A DNA stretch of 64,000 nt from Stereocaulon alpinum (Eukaryota > Ascomycota > Lecanoromycetes > Lecanorales > Stereocaulaceae), in contig JAEUBA010000063.1 of NCBI GenBank assembly GCA_018257865.1, positions 120,554-184,553 of the forward strand, given 5' to 3'. The notes beneath the pieces were generated by a model, which was given only the letters and a program-made list of their open reading frames with translations, searched no databases and was not told the origin of the DNA. The stretch's first letter is position 1. The number at the start of each line of letters is the position of its first letter. Positions 10,718-23,362 of this stretch are shown one piece after another. The position numbers and the translations under genes are program-made.

Positions 10718-11073
10718 TTTGTGAGATCTGTTGGTTGTATGTTGGTGATTTGTTTGATGGTTTCGCAGACTTTGAGCTTGGGAGGATTTTGCAGAAGGGG
10801 GAATTGATGTGTTTAAGGTGCGGAAGTGGAGAGATTATTATAAGATATCGCGTGTGACCATGAGAACGCGGTCAAACAAGAGCAAACTTTTGCGGAACCG
10901 TTTCAACGCGTGCAACGAACAAAGACGTTGAAGGGTGTAGTGACTGGAAAGATCTGAAACGAACAATGAAACTCTGTGGCAAGATCAATGCCTCTCAGAG
11001 AGATTGCTGTTACCGTAGGTGCAGGAATGGTAGCTGGTCGTGAGATTAATTTCAGGCCAGCGGCGCTCTTGTA

Positions 11074-14000
11074 CGGTGTGCCGCAATGGGCAATTAGTCA
11101 CATCAAATATTTTGAACTTTTATTTTGAACTTTTATTTCTGAAAACCTAATCCACCGCATTAGCAATTCTTATTAATCTAGTAACTATACCACCACCAGC
11201 TATTAACTATCTATTACGTAACTTAAATAGTTATTTCTATATATAATAAACTATTACTGGTGGTTAGAACTATACGCTATTATCTCCCGCCACCGTATAT
11301 ATCACCGCCGGAAATAGGTGAAATACTTATATTATCTCTACTAATAATATATAGTAGACTGCGCTAACTACTCTCTATAGGTAAGATAACCTCCTACCGG
11401 CCTCCCGCCCTCCTTCTATATACTATCCTACGTCTGCGAGTAGCTAGGCGGGTTATAATTCTACCCCGCTATTATATAGTCTAAGTCTCCGCCCTAGCTA
11501 GCGGTAGGGAAGGCCCGCCTATAATATATACCTATAAAAGTATATATATACGTATTACTATAGGAGTCCTTATATATTACTAGCGCCTTAGTTAAAGTAC
11601 TACTAAGCGAGTACTTAGTAATCTACCCCGCTATTATATAGTCTCCGCTTTAGCTAGCGGTAGGTAAGGCCCGCCTATAATATATACTAATAAGTATATA
11701 TATACGTATTGCTATAGGAGTCCTTATATATTACTAGCGCCTTAGTTAAAGTACTACTAAGCGAGTACTTAGTAATCTACCCCGCTATTATATAGTCTCT
11801 ACCTTAGCTGGCGGTAGGCAAGGCCCGCCTATAATATATACTAATAAGTATATATATACGTATTACTATAGAGGTCCTTATACTTTACTAGCGCCTTAGT
11901 TAGTAGCTAAGATATAGCTAAGTACTACGTAGTAAGTACTTAGTAATCTATACCGCTATTAAGTATATATAGAAATATAGGTTACGGAGAGCCTATAGTT
12001 AATAGTAGTAGACTTAGTAGTAGCGGTATTAGTTTAGCTATATTAGAAATACCTAAGTAGCTAGAGACTATATAGAGTAATACTATATAGAAAGGATTAG
12101 TTAATTAGTTAGATAATTCTATTATTAGAAAAGTAGGCGTATTCTATACTACTCCTTAATATATACTACTTTACTACCTATAAGTTAATATTTATAACTT
12201 CAAAAAATATTAATAATAAAAATACGGTCGGTAGCGATAGTAATATAATATATAAGCCTTAGATTAGACCTTAGAGTAGTACTATAATAGTATACTAAGG
12301 GCGAGTAGTCTTAGAGATATTCGATCGTACCCTACTATCGCTATTATACCTAATATTACGGCTTCTTCTTCTTATTCTTACGCGTACCAGTCTTAGACTT
12401 AGTAGGATTAATAGTAGAGGATAGTAAAAAGGGATACTTCTTACCTTATAATACTATTAGTATATTAATAATTATCTCCTTATTAGTATTATCCTATATA
12501 TAATTAGCGATATCTATATAGTCTTAAGGAAGTAACTTATATTAATACTACTATATTTCTCTATAACCTATACCGTAGGGTCTTCCTTCTTAACTTCTTC
12601 TTCTTCCTTAACCTTCTACTTTCCCTTCCCTTTTAGTTACGGAGTTATAGGCGTCTTAGAAATCTTCGCTACTTAAACCTTCGCTACTATATACTTCTTA
12701 GGAGCCTCTACCGGAATATATCTTTACCTCTCTACCTTATATCCTTCTTCCTCCGCTACCTCTACCGCCTTAGGGTCGTCTTTAGGTATCTTATAGATTA
12801 AGTAGAGCTCTTTCTCCTTAACTTTATTAAGCGTAATAAGTTTTATAAAGTTATATATATAGTTTAGAGATTTAGCCTTATCTCTAATTAATACTAGTAT
12901 ACTATATTAACTATTACCTTAAATCCTTAGAGAGATTTAGATATTATTAACCCCTACCGCCTTATTAAAGATAAGCTGAGCGCTAGCACTATAGTTAGCG
13001 AGCAGGGTATTTTAAATCTAATTATAAATAAAATCGATCTTCGTATTATAGATAGTATAAAGTATAATTCCTAAAAATATTAGCTAGGACTATATAAGAT
13101 AATATTATATTAGACTAACTAAATTAGCGATTATTAATATAGGTCCTCTAATACTTATACTTAATAGTACGGAGATAATATTACTAGCGAGGAATAATAG
13201 AGATAAGCTATTTCTTAGTAACTATCCTACTTCTAAGGTACGTAGGTTTTAATATAGGCTAGAGACTTAAAGAACTAGATAATCCCGTATATATAGCGGT
13301 ACTGCTAAGATATAGTTAGGAATTCGCTAATCTATAAGTCTTATTAATTAAAGCGGTATATTTTAAAGCTGTAAGTATTATACCCTTATATAGAAGGCGT
13401 AGTTCTTAGGAATAGTTAGCTAAAGGATATATATAAGAGTAGGACTTACTTATATCGCCTCCTTAACTCTCTCTAATATAGTTATCCTTAGAACTAACGT
13501 ATAAGTAATTACTACTATAACCTTTACTAGGTTTTACTATACTAAAGTAGTCTTTTCTACCTCTCTCTAAGTAAAAGCGTCTTAGTAGAGATAATATTAT
13601 AGTAGGTATATAGTAGAATTTATCGCTAGTAGTTAAGGAAGATTCTAGAGGCTATTACTTAAAAAAGGATTTAGGGGGATTACCTAGTCTTTTAACTATA
13701 ATTTAGGATAGTAGTATATTTTAGATATAGTCGAATTTTAACTATAAAGTACTTAAAGGAGATATTTCTAGCGGAGAATAATTACGGCCCTAATTCTATA
13801 TAGATTTTTTTAAAACTTTAGATAATAATCGTAGTTATAGTACTCTAGATTATATTAGAATTATATAGGTAGGGAGGTAGTAGGCAGAAAGCTTAATATA
13901 GTTAAAAACGTTATATTATCCGTCCTAAGGGCGTATACTAACGCTAGTAGGTAGGAATCTTTAGGAGTAAAGAACTCTACGAATTCTAAAGGTATTATCG

Positions 14001-17000
14001 AAATTTTTAATTTAAAACTATTATTCTAATACCGCTCTTTAAGAAACTAGTACTAAGATATAAATCCGTTTAGTAGTTATTAATCTCTTCTATATTAGAG
14101 ATCTTAGTTTTCTCTTAAAGGTATATAGGGAAGAAAACCCTACAGCGGACGCTAATAAATACTAAGAGAGGGGTCGAAAACTTATAACGCCTATAACTTT
14201 TATAACACCTAATCAATTTTCTTTAAAAAAGTAGCGGTAAGCAGCCCTAACTAAGCTCTTTTAAGATTATTAAGTACGTTAGGGGTATAAGATATAATAA
14301 AAAGTTTTTAGTACTAGAATAAAATAGTAACTACTAGGCTGAGTATTAATAGGTACTCCCGCAGTTAATAGCGTTAGTAGTTAGGTATACTATAAGGGTT
14401 AGCCTACCTACTAAGCTAAGAAGTTAAAATAGTACCTTACTAATAGTAAGGTCTAAAGATAATACTATAATATCCCTATATATAAAAATTATATAGCAAC
14501 CTTAAGAAGGGTCTTAGTAAAGAGGGTTAAAGAGGAATTAAAGATATCTTATTAATCTATTATATATAATTAGTCTATTAGTCGTTTAGAAATATATTAT
14601 TTTTTTGTTACTTAAGATAATTGCTTAAGGTAATTATATAAGGAATATAGCTAAAAAATTAATTACGATACTTTTTAAAACTAATATCTTATTCTAGTAT
14701 CTCTTAGAGAGCCTCCTCGCCCTCTATATATAAATCCGCCGCCTTAGAATAGATTTCGTTATTAGATTTAGGCCTAAGCTCGTTATCTAGCTGATTCTAA
14801 AATATATTAGGCTCCTTATTCCTTTATATATTCTAAAACATATCTATTATAGTCTAAAAAGGTCGCTACCGCCCTACTCTAGTAGGGGTCTCTATACTAG
14901 TAAGTATTAGTTCTACGCCTAAGATAATATATTAACGGATTACCTCCCTAAGCTTTATATAGACGGTACCGTATAGTCGCTACCCTATTCTATTAGGAAG
15001 GATATTAGAAGCCTTTAGCGTATCTAGGTTATATCTTAGCTATAGAGCTTTTTAGTAGTACTAATCCTTAGTTACTAGCGGTAAGTATTTATCTACGTTA
15101 TAGGCTTATAATTCCGCCCTTAGCTTTTTAATAAGCTTTAGATTAGGCGTACTAGCGTACTTCTCTACTGGAGGTTTAGGGAACTTATAGAGATACTAAG
15201 GTTTACCGGAGACCGTATAAAGACGGTTTTTCTAAGTACGAATCTTATAGGAATTCTAGTTCTCTATAAATTCGAAGGCTTCTTTATAAATTAAGTATAT
15301 ATAGATAGCGTAGAAAGCTAGTCGATTATAAAGCCTATTATATTAATAATATCCTTCTTCTTACGCGATATTAAAGAAGAGTACCTAGCGGTATAGTATA
15401 GAAGACTATAGATATATCTACTAAGCCTTAATCCTTTAGTTTACGGTACTCTTCCTAAATATCTAATACTTCTTAAAAGGTCTTAGTCTCTTAGTATAGT
15501 CCTCTTATATATAATAGAACTACTAGTAAGCGTCTATAATAATAATAGTCTCCGTCCCTTAGTTAGAACGGATTATATTAGGTATAGTTTTCACCTCTGC
15601 TAAATAGTCTAAATATTACTTTACTATACTAATTACTATATAAGCTAAGACTCTAATATAGATCTGCAGTACCCGCTACAGTTATGGATAGAGGAATTAG
15701 GATACGAAGTATATTCTCCTATACTACCTAGAGCTTAGCGATACTTGAAGGGAGCTTATTAAAGAGGTAGAGACTTATAATATTAGGACTATACTAGCTG
15801 AGGTTACTGGTATAAGAGCAGCTGTAAGATAGCTGGTTAGGTTAGGATTCCTAACGTAGTATTAACTTACTAGGGAATAGCTCTCCTAGTCTAAACTCCC
15901 TATTAGAGTAGAACCGGTAATAAAAACCCTAAAGATAAAGAAGCCTAAGCGTAAGTAGAAGCTAAAGGTAGCGGAGCTACCGGAGTGTTATAGGGCCTAT
16001 TAGGGTAATAGAGATTATTATTACTAGTATTATAGAGCCTAGTAGCGAGGTCGGATAGGCGGAGCAGAATAATAAGTAAGCTAATAAGCGAAAGTTTTTA
16101 GCTAGAAGGGGCGACTCTAGAAAGGTTTCTTTCGCGTCTAGAGGGCCTTTAACCCCCCTAGATTTCCTAATAATATAAGAGAACACCCTTATTAGTATAT
16201 ATAGATACTAGAATAGGCGTATAAATCAATCAATCAATTAATCTAATATAGATCTATAGAATTTTATAAGAATAGGCGTTAATTACGGCGTAGATTTAGA
16301 CGCTAAAGAACTCTAGCTTATAATACGTATTAATAGACTAGATTACGTTAGGTCTTAGTATAGTATATTTTCGGTACCTATATTATTTCTTCTCTAATCT
16401 TTACTAGATACCTTCTAAATCGACTAGTCTTATTCTATATATTAGATTATACTTAGAGATAGCGATCCCCTTATATTAGAAGTAGGTATAGAGGTATATA
16501 AGTCTAAAGTCTATAATAAAGCTACTAGCTAGGTACTCCTATATAATACGAATTATTTTATTATCTTAAAACTGTCCCTACCTAATCTTACGCCTCCGCT
16601 AGTAACCCAGCTTAATCCTAATTTACTAAAGTAATTTAGGTTATATAGGTATTCCTATAGCTTCTAACTTAACTCTTATCTCTTAATTAGTCGCTAGGCG
16701 CTTATAGAAGAGGAAGGTAATTATTAAGTTATAGAGTTAAGGGTCTAGATACTTATATCTAATATATTTCTTCGCGCCCTAACTATCTAGGTATCTTTAT
16801 AGTATACTTAGACTAACTATAGGGTAGTCCTTATATAGTTAGATAAGGATATCCCCCGCAGTAGTACCCCTATTATAAGTATTAAGGATCTATTCTTAGT
16901 AGGAGTTTAGGTTAATTATACGCAGCGCTATATAGATAAGAGGTAGGAATTTAATAGAGTACTATTAGATAAGCTATATTATAGGCGCTATAGATAATTA

Positions 17001-17130
17001 GATCGCTGGTAGTAGTATAATTACTAGATTATTAATAATTGCAAATATAGTAGGGTAGGTTTTAGAAATAAAAGTTCAAAATTAAAGTTGAAAATATTTG
17101 ATATAACTAATTACCCATTGCGGCACACCG
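11074..17130. mobile_element. RIP-degraded DNA transposon, 6,057 bp, long TIRs, TA target
   Basis: Left end CGGTGTGCCGCAATGGGCAA at 11,074 and right end (reverse complement) CGGTGTGCCGCAATGGGTAA ending at 17,130. The match continues for about 75 bases through a TTTTGAACTTTTATTTCT block; most early mismatches are C/T. Both ends are flanked by TA (11,072-11,073 and 17,131-17,132), suggesting a TA target duplication as in Tc1/mariner-type elements. Everything between is AT-rich with very few CA/TG dinucleotides. Former coding sequence is still visible: on the minus strand around 12,360-12,860 a lysine-rich frame (for example TKSKTGTRKNKKKKP) reads through TAG codons where CAG is expected. I could not identify the transposase family. 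The short ORF at 15,977-16,186 is noise. Confidence 0.8.
11461..11965. repeat. About 160-bp tandem array inside the 6-kb element
   Basis: The motif CTACCCCGCTATTATATAGT recurs at 11,461, 11,623 and 11,777 and in altered form at 11,947, giving a period of 154-170 bases. Each unit also holds the block AGGCCCGCCTATAATATATA and ends AAGCGAGTACTTAGTAAT. Such subterminal arrays may once have bound a transposase. Confidence 0.7.
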
Positions 17131-17132
17131 TA

Positions 17133-17467
17133 TCTTGGCGTCGATACGAGATGACGATGGCGGCTTCAGCTTCGACCTCAGACATGTGCGCTAAAAGTCT
17201 AAGACCATGATTCGTTCGCCTTACTTGCCCTGTGAAATTGCATTGTGCGCTTATGCAGTCTTGGCAATATCACCCGCATAGATAAAGTATTAATTATTGT
17301 GAATCTTGTTTTGCAAATCCTCACCAACCTATTCCAACAACATGTAGCACAAGAGCCTCATTAGGACTATGCTTTATCAGTGACATAGATCGAGTGATCG
17401 AGCACATGAGCGGTAATCATCGCGAAGATCATAGATCAACTCCAGCTCTCCATATCACCGCATCGCA
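17133..17467. other. Intergenic, nothing recognised
   Basis: Normal-GC sequence between the right end of the 6-kb element and the 3' end of the carboxylase gene; presumably its 3' untranslated region and terminator. Confidence 0.4.
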
Positions 17468-19865
17468 CTACCTAGCGTCTCCCACTTCTTCGAATTCCAC
17501 CAGTGCAGTGCCTGCCTTACAAAGGTCCTACAACTATGTCAGCCTTGCTCAAGATACCAGAAATACGATAGCCTACTCCTTGTTGATGCACTATTCTGGA
17601 GACGACGCCATCCTGTGGACTTCTAATCACCGTCTCCATCTTCATACTCTCAATCACGACCAGTACTTGATCCTTCTTGACATGATCCCCTGCTTTAGCT
17701 TCGACTCTGAGTATCTTGCAAGGCATGGGGGCGAGGACGCTGTGAGCTGTGTCTTTGATGCCCAACGCCTTTTCTACCCATTGCGGTGTCGTACAATGTA
17801 GTCGGTATTGTTCGCCTTGCTGGAAGAGAGTGAGATTGCCTTCGTGGTCGATAATTCTGGTCTCTATTCTCGTGTGTGGAAAGAAAGACATGACCATACG
17901 GGTTTCCGAGTTCCAGCTGCTAGCGATCGCGTGGTAGGTAGTCCCATCGATTGTGACGTCAAACAGCCCGGTATTCAGTTGCGTCAGCTGGACCGTCTTT
18001 CCCTCTGCCACTGTTGTAGGGTTGGTATTGTTAGCTGTAAATTTGAAGGAGCGATTTTGGCCTGGGGAGATGAATCCAGCTTGTGGTAACGGCGACGGAT
18101 CCTGACCATCCTGTAATGCTGCACCACCGAGGAAGAATGACCCTATAGCAGCTTGTGCGTAGACTTCTGGAGCTAGTGGGGGATTCGTGAACAGGTCTTC
18201 CTTTTGTTTGGTGATAAAGCCTGTTTCAACATCGCCGGCTAAGAACGCTGGGTTATTGCAGACTTTCTTGAGGAATTCTACGTTGGTGACGAGTCCAGAA
18301 ATCTCGTACTTCTCCAATGCTGCACGCAGCTTATGTATGGCGATGGCTCTTGTAGGACCTTGTACGATCAATTTCGCTATCATGGGATCATAATGAGCGG
18401 ACACCTCGTCGCCAGCAACGAAACCGGCATCGATGCGTACTGTATCCGAGATCGGAGGCGTTTGCATGTGGATCAGATGTCCTGAATCAGGAACGAAATT
18501 CCTAAGCACAATCAGTTGGTTTATTCGGAAGATTGTCATGGTAGACAGACATTTCAGGATTTTCAGCATAGATCCTCGCTTCAATAGCATGGCCTCTCTC
18601 TGCAATCCTTGCCTCGATTTCGGCTTGGGTGAGCGGAAGCTTTCCTCCTTCAGCCACGATGATTTGCCATCGGACAAGGTCCTCACCAGTGACCATCTCA
18701 GTAACTGGGTGCTCGACTTGCAGCCGCGTGTTCATTTCCATGAAAAAGAACTCCCCCGTCTCATTATCAAAGATGAATTCAACTGTACCTGCGCCTTCGT
18801 AGCCAACTGCCAAAGCTGCAGCACGTGCCTTCTCCCACAAATCCTGACGGACTGCTTCATCCAGATTGGGTGCAGGTGACTCCTCTAAGATCTTCTGGTG
18901 TCGTCTCTGAATACTACAGTCCCGCTCTCCAAGCGCGACACAATTGCCGTGTTTGTCTGCGAAAACCTGAACTTCGATATGGCGAGGTGTTGTGATGTAC
19001 TTCTCAACGAGCATCACATCGTCGCCAAAGGAGCTTACGGCTTCAGACTTTGCAGATCTCAATTGGTCTTCGAACACGTCTTCTGTCATGGCAATACGCA
19101 TGCCCTTGCCACCGCCGCCTTTCACGGCTTTGAGCAGTACTGGAAAGCCAATCTTAGTTGCTTCTGATTTGAGAAAATCAGGATCTTGATTGCTGCCATG
19201 GTAGCCAGGAATGCAAGGAACGCCAGCTTCTGTCATAATCTCTTTCGACCGGCTGCGAATATTTAGACAGTTTCAATAAGAACGCGCAGTATCATGCTCT
19301 ACCTTTTGTTGCCCATTGCTTCCATTGCTTCCCATGGCGGGCCAATAAAGACAAGTCCAGCCTCTGTACATTTCCGAGCAAACGTAGAGTTCTCACTCAG
19401 CTGTGTCATGTTCAGTCTACTTGCTACAATAGCTCTATTCCTCTAACAAACGTACAAAGCCATACCCGGGATGAATTCCAACGCAACCATTCTGCTTAGC
19501 AGTTTTGATGATCTTGTCGCCATCAAGATATGCAGAAGGGTGCCCTAGATTAACGGCAAACGGAGAGCTTAATGCATGTTGTGACCTTGCATCCGGATCC
19601 GTGTAGATCGTGGTTGTCTTTATGCCATACTGAGACGCTGTCTTGCCCACGCGACTTCGGTGTCTCAGCATTTGAAATAAGCACAGGGAATAGGGAAGAC
19701 TAACAGAGCTATCTCTCCGCGATTGGCAATTAATATTGACGTCAATGGCTGGTTTGGAGTCGAGGCTTGAGCGTTTGGTATGGATGTGTATCTTCTTGAA
19801 AGAGAGGCATGATGAGTAGAGATACGCAGAATACTAGGATAACGGACAGAACGGCGAAGAGACAT
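17468..19865 (-). CDS. mccA: 3-methylcrotonyl-CoA carboxylase, biotin-containing alpha subunit (mitochondrial)
   Basis: Biotin- and ATP-dependent carboxylation of 3-methylcrotonyl-CoA, fourth step of leucine breakdown. About six exons: 1 has a basic presequence (MSLRRSVRYPSILRIS) then ILIANRGEIA; 2 has GIHPGYGF; 3 (from the acceptor at about 19,400) LSENSTFARKCTEAG; 4 the ATP-grasp core with KGGGGKGMRI, EKYI, FMEMNTRLQVEHPVTE; 5 the carboxylase C-terminal region, linker and biotin site ESMKMETV (plus strand about 17,632-17,660). The obvious open frame after the biotin site is an artefact: an intron at 17,528-17,578 (GTAGGC...TTGTAG) leads to the true end LCKAGTALVEFEEVGDAR with TAG at 17,468. 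The ALVEFE ending fits MCC better than propionyl- or acetyl-CoA carboxylase. The leucine-pathway dehydrogenase 2 kb away supports the call. Confidence 0.92.
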
Positions 19866-20382
19866 GGCAGTATCCTAGCAGTAGAGAATTCTTGGGAGGG
19901 TACATAGCAGCGAAAACATAGATGTATTGGATACGAAAGAAATGAACATTACAGAGGTGGGACGCTGTTTGCTAGTCCTTGCAGGGATACGTAGAACCTG
20001 GGGAAGGGACGAACCGCTGCCCGCTGCTAGCCGAGGCACGCCACCACGCGTAAGGTCGGCGCCGTCGACTACGATTTGAGTCAAGGTTGCCTGTTGAAGA
20101 AAGCTTGCCGCGTGACAGAAAGTCACTATGGACGCTCTTCCTAGAACAGACCTTCAGCTTGCAACACCAACATCTCCAGGTCCAGGCTTGTGGGACCTGC
20201 AGGTTCGTGTTTTCTTCGACAGAGTCGACACTATTTCTCCTTGCAGGATCATTATCTCACCACCTGACAAAGCATCTCCATACCCTACATTCGTCATCTC
20301 CAAGCAGCCTTGTACTTAGGCAACTCTCGAACTTCCGTGCACTGCCCTTAAAGTAAAGGATAGTAGGCCTGAATCCGCTCCA

Positions 20383-21566
20383 ATGTCAGATGATGAATTC
20401 TTCTACGATGAAGATGATGAACTCTATATCGACCTATACAATGAAGCAGTAAGTGGAAGTGTTCTGCAATGTCTACATTCATTCCTCCTTTGCTGACAAG
20501 GGAATGACAGGAAGATTTGGCAGCGCACACCGTACACTCGCCTGTTTGGATAGATTATCATCCGGACTGGGATACATTTTCAATTCCGAGTGATTGGGAG
20601 TACTACTCTGACGATTACTGGGACCATGACTCAACGAAGACCTTGTCGAAGAAGAAGAAGATTGGGTCTCATAACAAAGACACCGCTACGAGCATCGATG
20701 GCATTGAAAGAGGCCCAAAGAAGAGAAAGAGATTGGCCTCGGAAAAGAGGATACCAGAGCTCTCGCTAGGCGAGCCCACCCTCGCTGTCTCGGCCGTGAT
20801 ATGGAAGTCGAAGAGCGAGGTGTTAACGTCTCCTGAAGGACCAACAATCACTGGAGGTTTAGGTGAGAAGGTTTCCCTTCTCGCTGACTGGCGAGAGCGG
20901 TTTGAGCTTCAGCCTAAGACCAAGCCGAGGACCCTGCAACGCAAGGGCAATCAACACATCCTCGCGGTCATGGTCGACAATGATCCTCCAGCTGTAAACA
21001 CATACCATATTAGCACGCCACCACCAACAACCCTCGAGGACGTTCAAGGCCTGCCGTCAAGGAATAGAGTCTCACCGCCTTCCATCGCACAAAAAGCCCA
21101 GGCAATGAACGGCATAGATGGAGCGACTTCGTCCCAGGACGACTTAACGCAAAGGCTCAAGTCAAACAAGCTATTGAACAAAGCCACTACAAATGAGCGG
21201 AAGAGGAAAGCAAATGACGAGCCCAGCAATGACGTTTCAGAAGAATCGGCTGCAAAAAGACCGCCTGGAAGACCTAAGAAGCAGAAGACCGCGAGTAAGA
21301 ACAACCAAAAGGCAAAGCAGCCACTTGCGGCCAGAGCGAGTGGCGTTATACCAGCGAACAAAAAGTCCAAAGATGACTACACAGACGGCGAAGCCCTCAC
21401 CAGCAGAACAAACGGGATCGCATCAACTCGGAAACGCAAAGCGGTAGAGGAACCGGAGGACGAATCAGCTCTGCCTTCACCAAAGCGGAGAACGGAAAGA
21501 AAGCAGGACACAGTAACAGCAAAGGAAACCTCGACACGGAAGAGCACACGCAGAACGCGTGGTTGA
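20383..21566 (+). CDS. Lysine-rich AT-hook nuclear protein, function unknown
   Basis: Exon 1 (20,383-20,448) codes an acidic start (MSDDEFFYDEDDELYID). An intron with a textbook donor (GTAAGTGG) and acceptor (AATGACAG at about 20,510) leads into the long frame beginning EDLAAHTVHSPVWIDYHPDW. The rest is basic and low in complexity with many KRK patches and an AT-hook-like block (KRPPGRPKKQK), which suggests DNA binding in the nucleus. No enzymatic domain. A further upstream exon at 20,128-20,319 (MDALPRTDLQLATPTS) in the same strand is possible. It lies between, and opposite to, the two leucine-catabolism genes and shares a divergent promoter region with the carboxylase gene. Confidence 0.65.
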
Positions 21567-21782
21567 TGAGATTGGCTTCAACGCATCTTACTGGGAGCCT
21601 ACTCCACCAAACCCTTGCTTCTCGCTTCACAACTCATCCTCGGCTCCAAAAGGGGTAATCTGGTACATATCGCAATCGCCGCATGCTCATAGCCCATAAT
21701 GCATACCACTCCAATCCAATGCCAATGTGTCATCCAAATTCTTCCTAAGAGATCTCTCCATTCATGTCACCCCCAAACCACC

Positions 21783-23362
21783 CTACCGACCCGCATACTC
21801 CTTATTGAAAGCCCTCCCAATAACCACCCTCCGCACCTCACTCGTCCCCGCTCCAATCTCATACAGCTTAGCATCCCTCAGCAATCTCCCCGCAGGCACC
21901 TCATTCACATATCCCATCCCTCCCATCAATTGTATAGCATCAAGCGCACACTCCGTCGCTCTCTCCGCCGCATAAAGTATCGCCCCCGCGCAATCTTTCG
22001 TATTAGGTCTGTTGTCGAGATCAGCGTGTGCGGCGTCGAGGGTAGCGGCTACGCTGTAGGTGTACGCGGATGAGGCGCGGTATTTGGTGTACATGTCTGC
22101 TAGTTTGCCTTGGATGAGTTGGTTGTGTGCTATTGGGGTGGAGAATTGGTGGCGGGTGTGCGTGTAGGGGAGGGTTAGGGACAGGGAGGCGGCCATTATG
22201 CTGTGGGGGTACTTGTTAGCTGACTTTTTTTTGGTAGCGAGTGAGGGGAGGGGAAGGGAGGAGGGGTGTACCCTAAAGGTCCAGCACTAAGCACAAGCCT
22301 CTCGATATCTAGTCCCTCCATCAGGACACGAACACCGTGGTTCAGCTCGCCGAGCATGTTTTCTCGTGGGACGAAGACGTCTTCGAAGACGAGTTCGCCG
22401 GTGTTAGAACCGCGCATGCCTAGCTTATCGAGCTTGCGGGCGCAGGAGAAACCTTTGGATGTGCTGTCGAGTATGAATGCTGTTATGCCTTTGGAGGCTT
22501 TTTCGGGTTCTGTTTTTGCGTAGACGACTATGTAGTCTGCATCTGGGCCCTGAAACCTATCGGTTAGCTCCGTCTTCCGTGCGTGAGCTAGGGCGTGTAG
22601 AGGCTCACATTCGTAATCCACATCTTAGTCCCATTAAGCACAAACCCTCCATCTACAGCCTTCGCCGTCGTCTTCATACTGACTACATCCGAGCCAGCTG
22701 AGTGTTCAGACATAGCTAATGCTCCAATCTTCTCTCCTGATATCAAGCCCGGGAGGAACCTCTCTTTCTGATCCTTATTTCCGTTCAAGCATAATTGATT
22801 AACGCAGAGTTGCGAATGCGCAGCGTAGGAGAGCCCAATACTACCTGAGAACGTAAGACTCTAGTCTTATCTGAGAAGAGGACCGTATGCGAACCTGAAG
22901 CTTTACTAATCTCCTCCATCACAATGCAATGCGCCTGATATCCCATTGCCAGCCCCCCGTAGTCCTCGTCTGCAGTAATGCCTAGGAAGCTAGCAGACCA
23001 TAAGCCCCTCTCACCAATCAAGGGGACTGTATGATATACCCAGCTTCGCCAAACTTCTTCCACATTTCTGCTGGGAATTCATTCTCGCTGTCTGTTCTTG
23101 CGGCCACTTCTTCTGGGATTTCTCTTCCTATGCTGTCTCAATCACCACAAATTCCGTGTTCCTCTTGGAGGGCATTCTCACTAGTAAACTCTTGCACGCG
23201 CTCTCTCAGCTCTGTAAGGTCTTCAGTTGTCGGCGGAACGAATCCTGTCGGGTGTTTCGTCGAAGCTGCCCGCTTGAGGTGTATTTGGAGGGGTCGTGGA
23301 CGCGATCGACCGATTTGACGGATTGTGTTTGTGAGGACTCGTGATATATGAGGAGTGGACAT
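21783..23362 (-). CDS. ivdA: Isovaleryl-CoA dehydrogenase (mitochondrial)
   Basis: FAD-dependent acyl-CoA dehydrogenase of leucine breakdown, converting isovaleryl-CoA to 3-methylcrotonyl-CoA. Several short exons: basic presequence with the first Met at 23,362; FGEAG before an intron; DEDYGGLAMGYQAHCIVMEE; GLSYAAHSQLCVNQLCLNGN around the segment interrupted at 22,850-22,900; ALAMSEHSAGSDV (FAD/substrate loop); KMWITN; GMRGSNTGELVFEDVFVP; and the C-terminal ALDAIQLMGGMGYVNEVPAG. The decisive sign is LMEGLDIERLVLSAGPLG: a glutamate in this helix is the catalytic base characteristic of isovaleryl-CoA dehydrogenase, while most short-chain acyl-CoA dehydrogenases carry it elsewhere. Stop at 21,783. 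Convergent with the AT-hook gene. Confidence 0.92.

Noticed and set aside
15977..16186. 69-residue ORF in the 6-kb element
   Set aside because: Lies in RIP-altered DNA; composition follows the mutation bias.
17394..17801. 135-residue plus-strand ORF
   Set aside because: Antisense to the last exons of the carboxylase gene.
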